64,000 bases of DNA from Paenibacillus chibensis (GTDB lineage: Bacteria; Bacillota; Bacilli; Paenibacillales; Paenibacillaceae), in NCBI RefSeq assembly GCF_004001045.1, contig NZ_BIMK01000001.1, positions 124,001-188,000 on the forward strand. Direction: 5' to 3'. Position numbers and translations under genes: made by a program. The notes under the pieces were generated by a model. That model was not told where the DNA came from, made no database searches, and saw nothing but the letters and a program-made list of their open reading frames with translations. Shown here piece after piece: positions 42,979 through 51,177 of this stretch (positions are counted from its first letter, which is position 1; each line of letters starts with the position of its first letter).

Positions 42979-43224
42979 ATGGAGTATGGTCACCGGATTG
43001 CGGAGCTTCGGGAGCAGAAAGGCTGGACGCAGGAGGAATTATCCGCTTCGATCGGAATCAGCAGAGCCGCGTTGTCTCATTATGAAAAAAACCGAAGGAA
43101 GCCGGATTATGACACTCTGAACCGATTGGCGGATCTGTTTCAAGTCTCTATCGATTATTTGCTGGGAAGGAGAGACATGCCCCGGGCTGCTGCAGACCCG
43201 GATCCGAAATTTTCAGAATCTTAG
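42979..43224 (+). CDS. XRE-family transcriptional regulator, probable repressor of the polysaccharide operon
   Basis: 81 residues, essentially one HTH_3 domain: helix-turn-helix at about residues 16-36 (TQEELSASIGISRAALSHYE) followed by NRRKPDYDTLNRLADLFQVSIDYLLG. The size and fold resemble SinR- or phage Cro-type proteins, but there is no second oligomerisation domain, only a short Pro/Asp tail. It is divergent from the polysaccharide operon. Identical palindromes cover its own promoter and the operon promoter, so autorepression and operon control are likely. ACGGAGGG precedes the ATG. Confidence 0.92.
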   Translation: MEYGHRIAELREQKGWTQEELSASIGISRAALSHYEKNRRKPDYDTLNRLADLFQVSIDYLLGRRDMPRAAADPDPKFSES

Positions 43225-43267
43225 CCGCAGAGCGTACATACTCGAAGGAATCATTTTTGGATGAGCT

Positions 43268-43297
43268 TTGCATAAGTAAGGCATCTGCATGTATAAT
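43268..43297 (+). promoter_or_regulatory. Promoter of the YdjM-like hydrolase gene
   Basis: TTGCAT, 18 bases, TATAAT. The expected transcription start falls at the edge of the palindrome at 43304-43319. Confidence 0.6.
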
Positions 43298-43303
43298 AGG
43301 ACA

Positions 43304-43319
43304 GCAAACATATGTTTGC
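43304..43319. promoter_or_regulatory. Perfect 16-bp palindrome, LexA/DinR-like
   Basis: GCAAACATATGTTTGC lies at the transcription start. It resembles Gram-positive LexA boxes (GAAC, four bases, GTTC) except that the outer base of each half is A/T instead of G/C. Confidence 0.5.
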
Positions 43320-43354
43320 ATCAACATCATCTTATGTCAGTCAGAGGAGGAAGA

Positions 43355-44002
43355 ATGAAAGGTTCTACACATTTGGCTATCGGTGTAGCCATCGGAGCGG
43401 CCGCTGCCGCCCATTATCCGTTCACACTGAAACATGCCGCGCTCTATATTGCGGTTTCCGCGCTGTCTGCGCTCAGCCCCGATTTGGATGGACCCAGCAT
43501 GCTGAGCTCCCGGATCGGCCAATTTTCCAAATGGCTGCGGGAAATGCTGTATTGGTCCGGTCTGCTGCTGATCGTCATTCTCGCCTGGCTGTACGTCGCG
43601 GAGAGATTTTTTGTCCTCGAATATTCGCTCGCCGCGCTGAGCCTGTTTTTGCTCGGCCTGATTATCAAAGACGGCCTGATGCGCAATATTCTCGTCAGCC
43701 TGATCGGCTGTCTGCTGCTGTACACCGGCTGGTCCCATTTATGGATGTGGCTCGAAGGCTTCGGCCTGTTCATTGCCGTCGCCCCGTGGTTAAAGCACCG
43801 CGGCATGACGCATACGATCTGGGCGCTGGGCTTATGGACCGCCATCGGCTCGGGGCTTCAGCATCAGCTGCAGCTGGAAGGCATTATGCTCGTGGCGGCA
43901 CTAGGATACATGTCCCACCTGCTTGCCGATACCCTCACGCCCAGCGGCGTGAAGTGGCTGTATCCCCTCTTCAAGAAGTCTTTTAAACTGCCGCTCGCTT
44001 AA
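43355..44002 (+). CDS. Membrane-bound metal-dependent hydrolase (YdjM/DUF457 family)
   Basis: 215 residues with five or six hydrophobic segments. Conserved features are THLAIGVAIGA at the start, LSPDLDGPSML (metal-binding aspartates), HRGMTHTIWAL and GYMSHLLADTLTPSGVKWLYP. The family is named for the E. coli LexA-regulated YdjM; the substrate is unknown. CAGAGGAGG lies before the ATG at 43355, and an upstream in-frame ATG overlaps the promoter region and is rejected. A LexA-like palindrome sits at the transcription start. Confidence 0.9.
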   Translation: MKGSTHLAIGVAIGAAAAAHYPFTLKHAALYIAVSALSALSPDLDGPSMLSSRIGQFSKWLREMLYWSGLLLIVILAWLYVAERFFVLEYSLAALSLFLLGLIIKDGLMRNILVSLIGCLLLYTGWSHLWMWLEGFGLFIAVAPWLKHRGMTHTIWALGLWTAIGSGLQHQLQLEGIMLVAALGYMSHLLADTLTPSGVKWLYPLFKKSFKLPLA

Positions 44003-44144
44003 AGGACCTAGTTCCAATCTACCGGTCCGATGGTTCGATGATCCGCCCGGTCAAGTCAAGACTAATTGCGCTTGAAGCCGGTTTTGCCGAGGCACATAAT
44101 AGAATGAGCCCGGGCAAAAACTGACTTGAAGCGAGTGATCTGAA

Positions 44145-45329
44145 ATGCGCAATTGGAAGAAATCAAGCATAGCAACATCCAGAAAGCTGCTGCTGGCCGC
44201 CGTGTCAGCGATCGCCTTGTTCCCGCTCTCGCTCCCCGTTCAAGCGGAATCCTTACAGCCGCCTGAAATGCTCTCGTATTCAGACTTACAACTGCCGGAT
44301 GGAGCCGTATTTGAGCATGAGGATCATCAGCTGACGTTTGCCGCGATTCAAGACGGACTGGTCCGTGTAACAGCGATCGGTGCTTATGGTCAGATCAAGC
44401 CGGTTTCCACGTTTTCCAAGCAAAATCTTGAAACGATAACTTCCTTTCAACGGACGCAAGATCAAGGTTTTCTGCTTGCCGGCGGAAATGTCGTGATGAA
44501 GATCGGGCCGACAGGAAAAGCCGAGTGGAATTATGAATCCCCTTCCACCGATACACCCGGAATGATCCGTTCTGCTGTTCAGCTGCAGGATGCAAGCTGC
44601 ATTGCAGCAGTGACAGCGCCTAGTGAAACGCCGAATGCAAGCAAGTTAAAGCTGATCCATTTCTCTGCCAGCGGCAAAGTTATAAACGAATTGGAAGTTC
44701 CCGGCGTCCTGTTTGATAACGTGGATACGTTAACGCCACTATCGGACGGCGGATTCGCCCTTTCTGCTGAATCGTTCTCCGAAGGGGACAAGGAGCAGAT
44801 TTTCGTCGCAAAATGGAAATCAAATCTGCAGCCCGTCTGGCAGCAGCGGATTGATCCATCCGAGGATAGCCAAAATTTATGGATCACCGGTCTAACTGAA
44901 GGAAGCGATGGGGATCTCGCTCTGGCCGGCTTTTATAACCACCCGAATCCGGATGGTGGCTATCGTTATTTGACGACTGGCTATGTGATGAGCGTGCGGA
45001 AGGACGGATCGCTGAAGTGGATGCAGCAACCGGATCCCTCCTTGGACCGGAGCATGATCAACGATATTCAGCCTGCCCCTGAAGGCGGATATATCGCCAC
45101 CGGAACGGTCAATCAGGATTGGCACGGCATGGTTTCCAAGCAATATGTTTGGAAGCTGGGTGATGACGGCATCACAGTCTGGGATAAAGCCATCAACCGG
45201 GCAACCTTCAACAGCGGACTGCTCATTCTTCCCTTATCGAACGCGGAGCAAAAGGATTCTGCGCTGCTCATCGGTACAGCGGATGGAACATCCACGTTGA
45301 TTAAGATCGGATACCTGAAACAACCGTGA
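44145..45329 (+). CDS. Exported protein with propeller-like repeats, function unknown
   Basis: 394 residues. A signal peptide (residues 1-34, ending PVQAES) indicates export. The rest has repeated units of about 45-50 residues with a pattern like GGFLLAGG..., DGGFALSAESF, DGDLALAGFY and EGGYIATGTVN, each followed by a Lys- or Asp-containing turn. This fits a beta-propeller of the kind seen in PQQ- or YVTN-like proteins. No catalytic residue can be named. The gene follows the hydrolase gene by 142 bases and ends with its own terminator. Confidence 0.75.
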   Translation: MRNWKKSSIATSRKLLLAAVSAIALFPLSLPVQAESLQPPEMLSYSDLQLPDGAVFEHEDHQLTFAAIQDGLVRVTAIGAYGQIKPVSTFSKQNLETITSFQRTQDQGFLLAGGNVVMKIGPTGKAEWNYESPSTDTPGMIRSAVQLQDASCIAAVTAPSETPNASKLKLIHFSASGKVINELEVPGVLFDNVDTLTPLSDGGFALSAESFSEGDKEQIFVAKWKSNLQPVWQQRIDPSEDSQNLWITGLTEGSDGDLALAGFYNHPNPDGGYRYLTTGYVMSVRKDGSLKWMQQPDPSLDRSMINDIQPAPEGGYIATGTVNQDWHGMVSKQYVWKLGDDGITVWDKAINRATFNSGLLILPLSNAEQKDSALLIGTADGTSTLIKIGYLKQP

Positions 45330-45349
45330 CTCCCGTTTCACGTCAAACG

Positions 45350-45417
45350 GCTCTCCAGCGCTTTTTACGCCATTTCCTTTCTATAGGAATGTGCGGCGGC
45401 GTATCGGAGAGTTTTTT
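45350..45417 (+). terminator. Probable intrinsic terminator
   Basis: CTCTCC pairs with GGAGAG with further pairing inside (ACGCC / GGCGT), then TTTTTTT. The 308-bp gap at 45330-45637 holds this; nothing else was recognised in it. Confidence 0.65.
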
Positions 45418-45637
45418 TGTTATTTGATTTAGTACATATCACTGACGTATATAATTTATTTGGATGCTGAATACTTTGTACTTGGGGAACAGGCACGTTA
45501 AAAGATCAGCGAAATAGGTTATTCTATAGAGAACAGGGAGCTTACGATCTTATCAGGCCCCCGTCCAGCAATACATACATATGGCTTGCCTTGTTATTTG
45601 CGTACGCTCATTCTACATGTAAAGGGAGATTAAACCC

Positions 45638-46534
45638 GTGGCGAACAAATCCATTTTTGCTGTATGGATCAGTCTGATCAGCAATGTGCTGCTGACCATC
45701 TTGAAAATAGTTACCGGCCTGGTCTTCAACAGTAAAGTTCTCGTGGCGGACGGCATCCATAATGCGGGCGATGTGGTGGCTACCATTGCCGCACTCACTT
45801 CCGCGCTGGTCTCCAGGAAGCCCGCGGATGAAGATCATCCGTACGGACACGGTAAAGCCGAAGCCATCGCCTCCGGCATGGTTGCGCTTATTTTGATTGC
45901 GGCTGCGCTGCTCATGGTATATAAATCGGTCGAATCCTTTTTCGAGCCGCCCGCCCATGCCAGCTGGATCGCCCTGCTCGCAGCCTTGGTTTCCCTGATC
46001 TGGAAGCAGGCCCTCTATATGTACTGCATCCGGATCGGCCGAGCGGAAAACAGCCGCAGCCTGATCGCTACCGCCTATGATCATATTGCCGATGTGTACG
46101 CATCCGCCGCCGCTTTTGTCGGCATCGGCATCGCCTTGATCGGAGACCATTACCATATCGCTTATACCGAATACGGCGACTCTGCCGCCGGCATTATCGT
46201 CTCTTATCTCGTCATTCGCCTCGGCTTTAAAATGGGCAAGGAAGCCATTGATATTTTGATGGACAAAAATGTGACGAACGAACAGCTTGCCCAGCTCAGC
46301 TCCATCATTTATTCCGTCCCCAACGTCAAACGGGTGGACAGCATCCGGGCGCGGGAGCTCGGCAACGCCATTATCGTCGACGTCAAAGTATCCGTACCCA
46401 ATCAGCTCACGGTCAAGCAGGGACATGACGTCAGCCGCGAGGTCAAAAAGACGATCATGCAGCGCATGAAGCTGGTCGGAGACGTGATGGTGCATTTGAA
46501 CCCGTGGTATGAAGACGGCGAAGAAGAAGAGTAA
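45638..46534 (+). CDS. Cation diffusion facilitator family metal transporter
   Basis: 298 residues. Six hydrophobic segments (about residues 8-200) and a cytoplasmic C-terminal domain of about 90 residues form the standard CDF layout. Metal-site residues are in ADGIHNAGD (segment 2), DHPYGHGKAEA (loop) and AYDHIADVYAS (segment 5). It exports a divalent metal (zinc, iron or manganese type) against protons. The metal cannot be settled, because the pair in segment 5 is Asp/Asp and that in segment 2 is His/Asp. The start is GTG after AAAGGGAG. Confidence 0.93.
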   Translation: MANKSIFAVWISLISNVLLTILKIVTGLVFNSKVLVADGIHNAGDVVATIAALTSALVSRKPADEDHPYGHGKAEAIASGMVALILIAAALLMVYKSVESFFEPPAHASWIALLAALVSLIWKQALYMYCIRIGRAENSRSLIATAYDHIADVYASAAAFVGIGIALIGDHYHIAYTEYGDSAAGIIVSYLVIRLGFKMGKEAIDILMDKNVTNEQLAQLSSIIYSVPNVKRVDSIRARELGNAIIVDVKVSVPNQLTVKQGHDVSREVKKTIMQRMKLVGDVMVHLNPWYEDGEEEE

Positions 46535-46542
46535 CGGCATAC

Positions 46543-46581
46543 ACCCGTCCCATGTTTAAGATATGTGGGACGGGTTATTTT
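46543..46581 (+). terminator. Intrinsic terminator after the CDF gene
   Basis: ACCCGTCCCAT pairs with ATGTGGGACGGGT, followed by TTATTTTTTA. Confidence 0.85.
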
Positions 46582-46648
46582 TTAATATATACAACGAACT
46601 TAAGATCAGCCTTGCAAAAATACATCATGCGAAGAGAGGATAATTTCT

Positions 46649-47317
46649 ATGAACTCGAACACGCGTCCGGGAAAATTCCCGGTCAAAATACTGTCGGCAG
46701 CGCTTGCGCTGAGCCTGAGCATGGCCTTATCCGCTTGCGGCGACGGAGACAAAAATGCCATCTCCTCCACGAAAGCCGCGGACACGGGTTCCGGCCAGCC
46801 GGTAGAAAATAGCGTCAACGATTCCAAGACGGCATCGGAGCCCGAAGAAGACGCGGCGGGCGGGGGCAGCAACAAGGACGCCGCAGGTCCGGTCACCGTC
46901 CCTAAGACGGAAACGCCGGACAACCCTCAGACGCCAGCGGGCGGCAATCCTTATAAGACCGCGGGCATCGATGATCCGGACAAATTCAACGAGTTCTTCG
47001 GAAAAGTGCAGAAGGCCGTCGCGAACGGGAACAAGGAACAGGTCGCGGATGCAGTTCTCTATCCCCTGCGGGTGAACGAGAACGGATCAAGCCGGAGCTA
47101 TAAGGATAAGACGGGATTTTTGGCCGCTTACGACCAGATCATGACCGATCCCGTCAAGAAGGCGCTGGCGGATCAGAAACTGAACACGCTGTTCGTGAAT
47201 GACCAAGGCGTCATGGTCGGCAACGGCGAAATCTGGTTTGGGGCATCGCCCGATACCAAGGACAAATTCGGGATCATCGCGATCAACAAAGATGAACCGG
47301 GAACGTCGACGAAATAA
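46649..47317 (+). CDS. Lipoprotein of unknown function
   Basis: 222 residues with a lipoprotein signal peptide (lipobox LSAC, C30). A disordered Ser/Glu/Pro/Asn-rich linker (about 31-105) leads to a globular domain (about 108-215) beginning DDPDKFNEFFGKVQKAVANG and containing VADAVLYPLRVN and MVGNGEIWFGA. This reads like the small alpha+beta SnoaL/NTF2-type domains found in Bacillales lipoproteins, but the assignment is weak. It is anchored on the outer face of the membrane. AGAGAGGA precedes the ATG. Confidence 0.8.
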   Translation: MNSNTRPGKFPVKILSAALALSLSMALSACGDGDKNAISSTKAADTGSGQPVENSVNDSKTASEPEEDAAGGGSNKDAAGPVTVPKTETPDNPQTPAGGNPYKTAGIDDPDKFNEFFGKVQKAVANGNKEQVADAVLYPLRVNENGSSRSYKDKTGFLAAYDQIMTDPVKKALADQKLNTLFVNDQGVMVGNGEIWFGASPDTKDKFGIIAINKDEPGTSTK

Positions 47318-47329
47318 CGAGAGACGCCA

Positions 47330-47383
47330 AAGGGCTGCTCCTGGAGGTCAAGGATTATTGACCCGGGGAGCAGCCCTTTATTG
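47330..47383. terminator. Bidirectional intrinsic terminator
   Basis: AAAGGGCTGCTCC pairs with GGGAGCAGCCCTTT with a second pairing (GGTCAA / TTGACC) inside; it separates the lipoprotein gene and the convergent beta-galactosidase gene. Confidence 0.85.
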
Positions 47384-47392
47384 GCGTGCATT

Positions 47393-49150
47393 CTAGCCGA
47401 GATCCGGTGCGTCCACCAAATGGACGACGGGACGATTCATGCCGTGAAGCTCAAAGACGGTGATTTCATTGCTTCCTTCCTTGAGGAGCGGCGCCGGAAT
47501 GTACAGCGTCCGTTGCGGTCCGGCTTCCCAGTAGCGGCCGAGGTTGAAGCCGTTCACGTACACGACGCCTTTCTTCCAGCCGTCGAGACGGAGAAAGGTA
47601 TCCGCTTTACCGCTTACTTCGAACGTCCCTCTATAGAACGCCGGAGCCGCGGCTTGAATCTCCCCCTCCCCGCTATGCAGCGGCAGGAACGATAGCCCCG
47701 ACAAGTCGCTCAGCGGCAGCGGGCGGATCGTCCAATCATACAGGAACTGGTTGCCGAGCCGGATGCCTTCGGTAATCCCCTTCGGATCCCTCATCAATGG
47801 TCCGTAATTGACGCGGCCCATATTCTCGACCAGTACGTCCAGTTGCAGCCCCTCTGCCGGTATTTCGAGCGGAATACCTGCCGGATTCCAGCGTTCCACC
47901 GTGCCAACGTATTGGCCGTCCGCAAATACGAGCGCGCGGTCACGAACATCCTGGAGCACGAGCTCAAAGCCTTTTCTTGGACCGCTGATGCGTGTGGAGT
48001 ACAGGATAAAACCGTAGCTTTGCCCCATCTTCTCCATCGGTTCCGGGCATGCCCGGCGGACAGGCAGAGACAGTTCATCCAAATTGGCGAACAATCCCGC
48101 TTGCTGCGTCATAACCACTTCGCCGTATGCCTTTTTTAGGATCGGTTCGGGCAGCTCCAGCTCCGGCAATTCGCTATACCGCGAGAGCACCTCGCGGACC
48201 GCATAAAACTTTGGCGTCGGATCTCCGGCTTCGCTGAGCAGGGTGTCGTAATCATAGCTCGTTACGGTCGGCTCATAACGCTGAATATGATTCGCTCCGT
48301 TGTAGAAGCCAAAGTTGGTTCCACCGTGGAACATGTAAAAGTTTACCGAAGCCCCTTCGCGGAGCATTTCCTCCAGCGCCTCCGCCACATCGTTCGCCGG
48401 ACGGGATTGATGCTCCTCCATCCAGTGGTCGAACCAGCCGTTCCAAAATTCCATGCACATGATCGGGCCTTCCGGCTGATATTCCCGCAGCTTCTCAAAA
48501 GCTTCCTTGGCCCGTGAGCCAAAGTTAACGGTTTCGAGCACGCCGTCGACCATGCCTCCCTGCAGCATATGGTCCTCCGGCCCGTCCGAAGTGAACAGCA
48601 GCACGTCGATGCCTCTGCGGAGCATGCCTTCCTTCAGATAATTCAAATACTGCTTGTCGTTTCCGTAGCTGCCGTATTCGTTTTCGATCTGCATGGCGAT
48701 GATCGGACCGCCGTTCGTGCACTGCAGCGGCGCAAGCCGCGGCAGCAGCTCGTCGAAATACCGGTCCACCTTGTCCAGGTAGGCACGGTCGAAGCAGCGA
48801 AGCTGCATGGAGGAATCCGCGAGCAGCCACGCCGGCAGCCCGCCGAACTCCCATTCGGCACAGATGTAAGGGCTCGGGCGCACGATGACATGCAGGCCGA
48901 GCTCGCCGGCAATCCGGATAAATCCCTCGATATCGCCCAGACCGTCGAATACGAAATGGCCTTCCTCCGGTTCATGAATATTCCAGGCCACATACGTCTC
49001 CACCGTATTGAATCCGCAGGCCTTCAGCTTCAGCAGCCGGTCGCGCCAATATTCCGGAACGACACGGAAGTAATGGATAGAGCCCGAAAATATGCGCAGG
49101 GGACTCCCTTCATATACAAAATCGTTTCCTTGAACCTTTAGCTCTGCCAT
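47393..49150 (-). CDS. Glycoside hydrolase family 35 beta-galactosidase
   Basis: 585 residues from the ATG at 49150. The TIM-barrel domain (about 10-320) has FSGSIHYFRV, ETYVAWNIHEP, the acid/base glutamate E158 in MQIENEYGSYG and the nucleophile E234 in MEFWNGWFDHW. Two beta-sandwich domains follow and end FNLGRYWEAGPQRTLYIPAP. No signal peptide is seen, so it acts in the cytoplasm on imported oligosaccharides, releasing terminal beta-galactose. GGGAGA lies about 12 bases before the ATG. It is last in the run of the binding protein and two permeases, 132 bases after the second permease gene. Confidence 0.93.
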   Translation of the reverse strand: MAELKVQGNDFVYEGSPLRIFSGSIHYFRVVPEYWRDRLLKLKACGFNTVETYVAWNIHEPEEGHFVFDGLGDIEGFIRIAGELGLHVIVRPSPYICAEWEFGGLPAWLLADSSMQLRCFDRAYLDKVDRYFDELLPRLAPLQCTNGGPIIAMQIENEYGSYGNDKQYLNYLKEGMLRRGIDVLLFTSDGPEDHMLQGGMVDGVLETVNFGSRAKEAFEKLREYQPEGPIMCMEFWNGWFDHWMEEHQSRPANDVAEALEEMLREGASVNFYMFHGGTNFGFYNGANHIQRYEPTVTSYDYDTLLSEAGDPTPKFYAVREVLSRYSELPELELPEPILKKAYGEVVMTQQAGLFANLDELSLPVRRACPEPMEKMGQSYGFILYSTRISGPRKGFELVLQDVRDRALVFADGQYVGTVERWNPAGIPLEIPAEGLQLDVLVENMGRVNYGPLMRDPKGITEGIRLGNQFLYDWTIRPLPLSDLSGLSFLPLHSGEGEIQAAAPAFYRGTFEVSGKADTFLRLDGWKKGVVYVNGFNLGRYWEAGPQRTLYIPAPLLKEGSNEITVFELHGMNRPVVHLVDAPDLG

Positions 49151-49282
49151 TTCGCTTGATCTCTCCCTTGTGATGTCCTGCTTTGTCCCTTTTCTTGCCA
49201 TTAGCCCTGTCCGGCCAATTATAAACCAGAATCAGGGCTAAGGGGATAGCATATTTTGAATATATTTCCTGTCTGTTGCTGC

Positions 49283-50173
49283 CTAGCCCTTGACTCCGCC
49301 CAGCATCATGCCTTCGGTCAATTTCTTCTGCAGCAGCACGTAAATGATGACCGTCGGAATCAGCACGATGACGAGTCCCGCGAACAAGGATCCCCAATCG
49401 GTGGCGAACTGCTGCACCTGCATCAGATTGCTGAGACCGATCGGAATGGTCTTTTTCGCATCGCTGGTCACGAGCGTCATGGCAAGCACGTATTCGTTCC
49501 AGAAATCTAAGAAGCTGAACACGACCATGGTGATGATGCCCGGACGGACCATCGGCATGATGATCCGGAACAGGGTTGAAAAGTAGCCGCAGCCATCGAT
49601 CATGGCCGCTTCTTCAAAATCCGGCGGGATGGACTTCATGAAGCCCGTCAACAGATAAACCGAGAAGGACAACGTTCCCGTCGCATACACGGCGCTTAGC
49701 CAAAAACGGTTATCAAGCATATGCAGATCGTTCATCAGAATAAACAGCGGCACGATGATGTAGACCGCTCCGATGAACAAACCCGCCATATACACGTTGG
49801 AGATCAGCTTTTGTCCCCGGAAACGCATCCGTCCGAGCACGTACGCCGTCGGCACGGCCATCAAAATCAGCATTGCCATCGACAGCACGACAACGATAAC
49901 AGAGTTCAGCATGTAATCGCCGATTTTAGCGGACGTGAATGCCCGGACGTAGTTGTCCCATTGAAGCGATTTCGGGAGGCTCCACGGACTTTCCATCACC
50001 TCCGCGTTCGTTTTGAAGGAAGCCAGTACGTTCCACAGCAGCGGATAGACAACCACCAGCGCCTGGATGATAAGCAGGATGCGGAGCAGCCAGTTCCGGA
50101 TAATAATGAGCGGTTTCACGGACGGCTGTGCTTTGCGGGAAGGAACGGCCGCTGTAGTCTGAGGTTGTGCCAT
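49283..50173 (-). CDS. Carbohydrate ABC transporter permease (MalG/NgcG-like)
   Basis: 296 residues with six hydrophobic segments. The ATPase-contact (EAA) loop reads EEAAMIDGCGYFSTLFRIIM. A Pro/Gln-rich N-terminal tail comes before the first segment. It pairs with the permease encoded 1 base upstream and with the solute-binding protein at 51178. No ABC ATPase is encoded in the window, so a shared MsmX-type ATPase elsewhere is likely. AAAGGGG lies about 12 bases before the ATG. Confidence 0.92.
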   Translation of the reverse strand: MAQPQTTAAVPSRKAQPSVKPLIIIRNWLLRILLIIQALVVVYPLLWNVLASFKTNAEVMESPWSLPKSLQWDNYVRAFTSAKIGDYMLNSVIVVVLSMAMLILMAVPTAYVLGRMRFRGQKLISNVYMAGLFIGAVYIIVPLFILMNDLHMLDNRFWLSAVYATGTLSFSVYLLTGFMKSIPPDFEEAAMIDGCGYFSTLFRIIMPMVRPGIITMVVFSFLDFWNEYVLAMTLVTSDAKKTIPIGLSNLMQVQQFATDWGSLFAGLVIVLIPTVIIYVLLQKKLTEGMMLGGVKG

Positions 50174-50174
50174 A

Positions 50175-51059
50175 TCAGTTCGATCCCCTTTCCGTAAGTT
50201 TGTTGCTGATCAGCGACAGGATCACGGAGAACAGGAATACGAACACGCCGATGGCCATCGCGTACCCGAAATTGGAATTCGTAAACGCCTGCTGGTACAA
50301 ATACGTCATAACGACTTCCGAATGGCGATCCGGTCCGCCCGCCGTCATGATCGTAACGATGACGAAGCTAATCGTCAGCACCCCGTTGATGCTGAATATA
50401 ATCGTGATCCGGATAATCTCCCACAGCATCGGGATCGTAATGTGAATGAACTGCTTGAACGGAGTCGCCCCGTCGATGCTGGCCGCCTCGTACAGATCCG
50501 GCGAAATGCTGTCGATTCCCGCCATGTAAATGACCATGTAGTAACCGGCTGCCTGCCAGATCAGCGTCACGGCCAGCGCCCACAGCACGGTCCGGGAATC
50601 GCCGAGCCAAGCCATCGCATAATCCCCGAGTCCGAGCATTTCCATGCCGGAGTTGAGGAATCCGATCGTGGGATGGTAAATAAATGACCACAGAATCGCA
50701 ATGACGACAAAAGACAGGATGCTCGGGAAAAAGAACAGCGTACGGTAGAGCCCTTTTTCCTTCAGCTTGGTCCGCGTCAGAATCGACGCGTTGACAAGAG
50801 CGATCAAAAGGGTGAAGATCGGAACGATGATGATCAGAAATCCCGTATTCCGGAGCGACAGCAGAAACACGTCGTCATGAAACATGTCCACGAAATTTTT
50901 GATGCCGATAAATTTGGGCTTATCCCCGATTCCCGTCCAGAGGAAAAAGGATTTGTAGAATACCTGCATAGCCGGATACAGCTTGAACAAGATGAACATG
51001 ACCAGGCCGGGAATAAGACAGGCGGCCATGAAAAAGCGCCGCCGTGCTTTTAAAGTCAT
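50175..51059 (-). CDS. Carbohydrate ABC transporter permease (MalF/UgpA/NgcF-like)
   Basis: 294 residues from the ATG at 51059, with six hydrophobic segments (FMAACLIPGLVMFILFKLYP first). The EAA loop is LYEAASIDGATPFKQFIHITIP. It forms the membrane channel with the MalG-like partner. The preferred start has GTGGAGAG just upstream; a GTG six codons earlier is the alternative. A 118-bp gap with small GC-rich pairings, but no terminator, separates it from the binding-protein gene, which can set the usual higher level of binding protein. Confidence 0.92.
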   Translation of the reverse strand: MTLKARRRFFMAACLIPGLVMFILFKLYPAMQVFYKSFFLWTGIGDKPKFIGIKNFVDMFHDDVFLLSLRNTGFLIIIVPIFTLLIALVNASILTRTKLKEKGLYRTLFFFPSILSFVVIAILWSFIYHPTIGFLNSGMEMLGLGDYAMAWLGDSRTVLWALAVTLIWQAAGYYMVIYMAGIDSISPDLYEAASIDGATPFKQFIHITIPMLWEIIRITIIFSINGVLTISFVIVTIMTAGGPDRHSEVVMTYLYQQAFTNSNFGYAMAIGVFVFLFSVILSLISNKLTERGSN

Positions 51060-51177
51060 TCTCTCCACTTCCTTCACTTGGGTTCTGGGCCGTACCAGCC
51101 CCGGCCGGTATGAACCGGTCCGGTGCCGCCAGCCTCTTATGTCTGAATGTAAGCTTCCATGATGATGAAGGGGAGAA

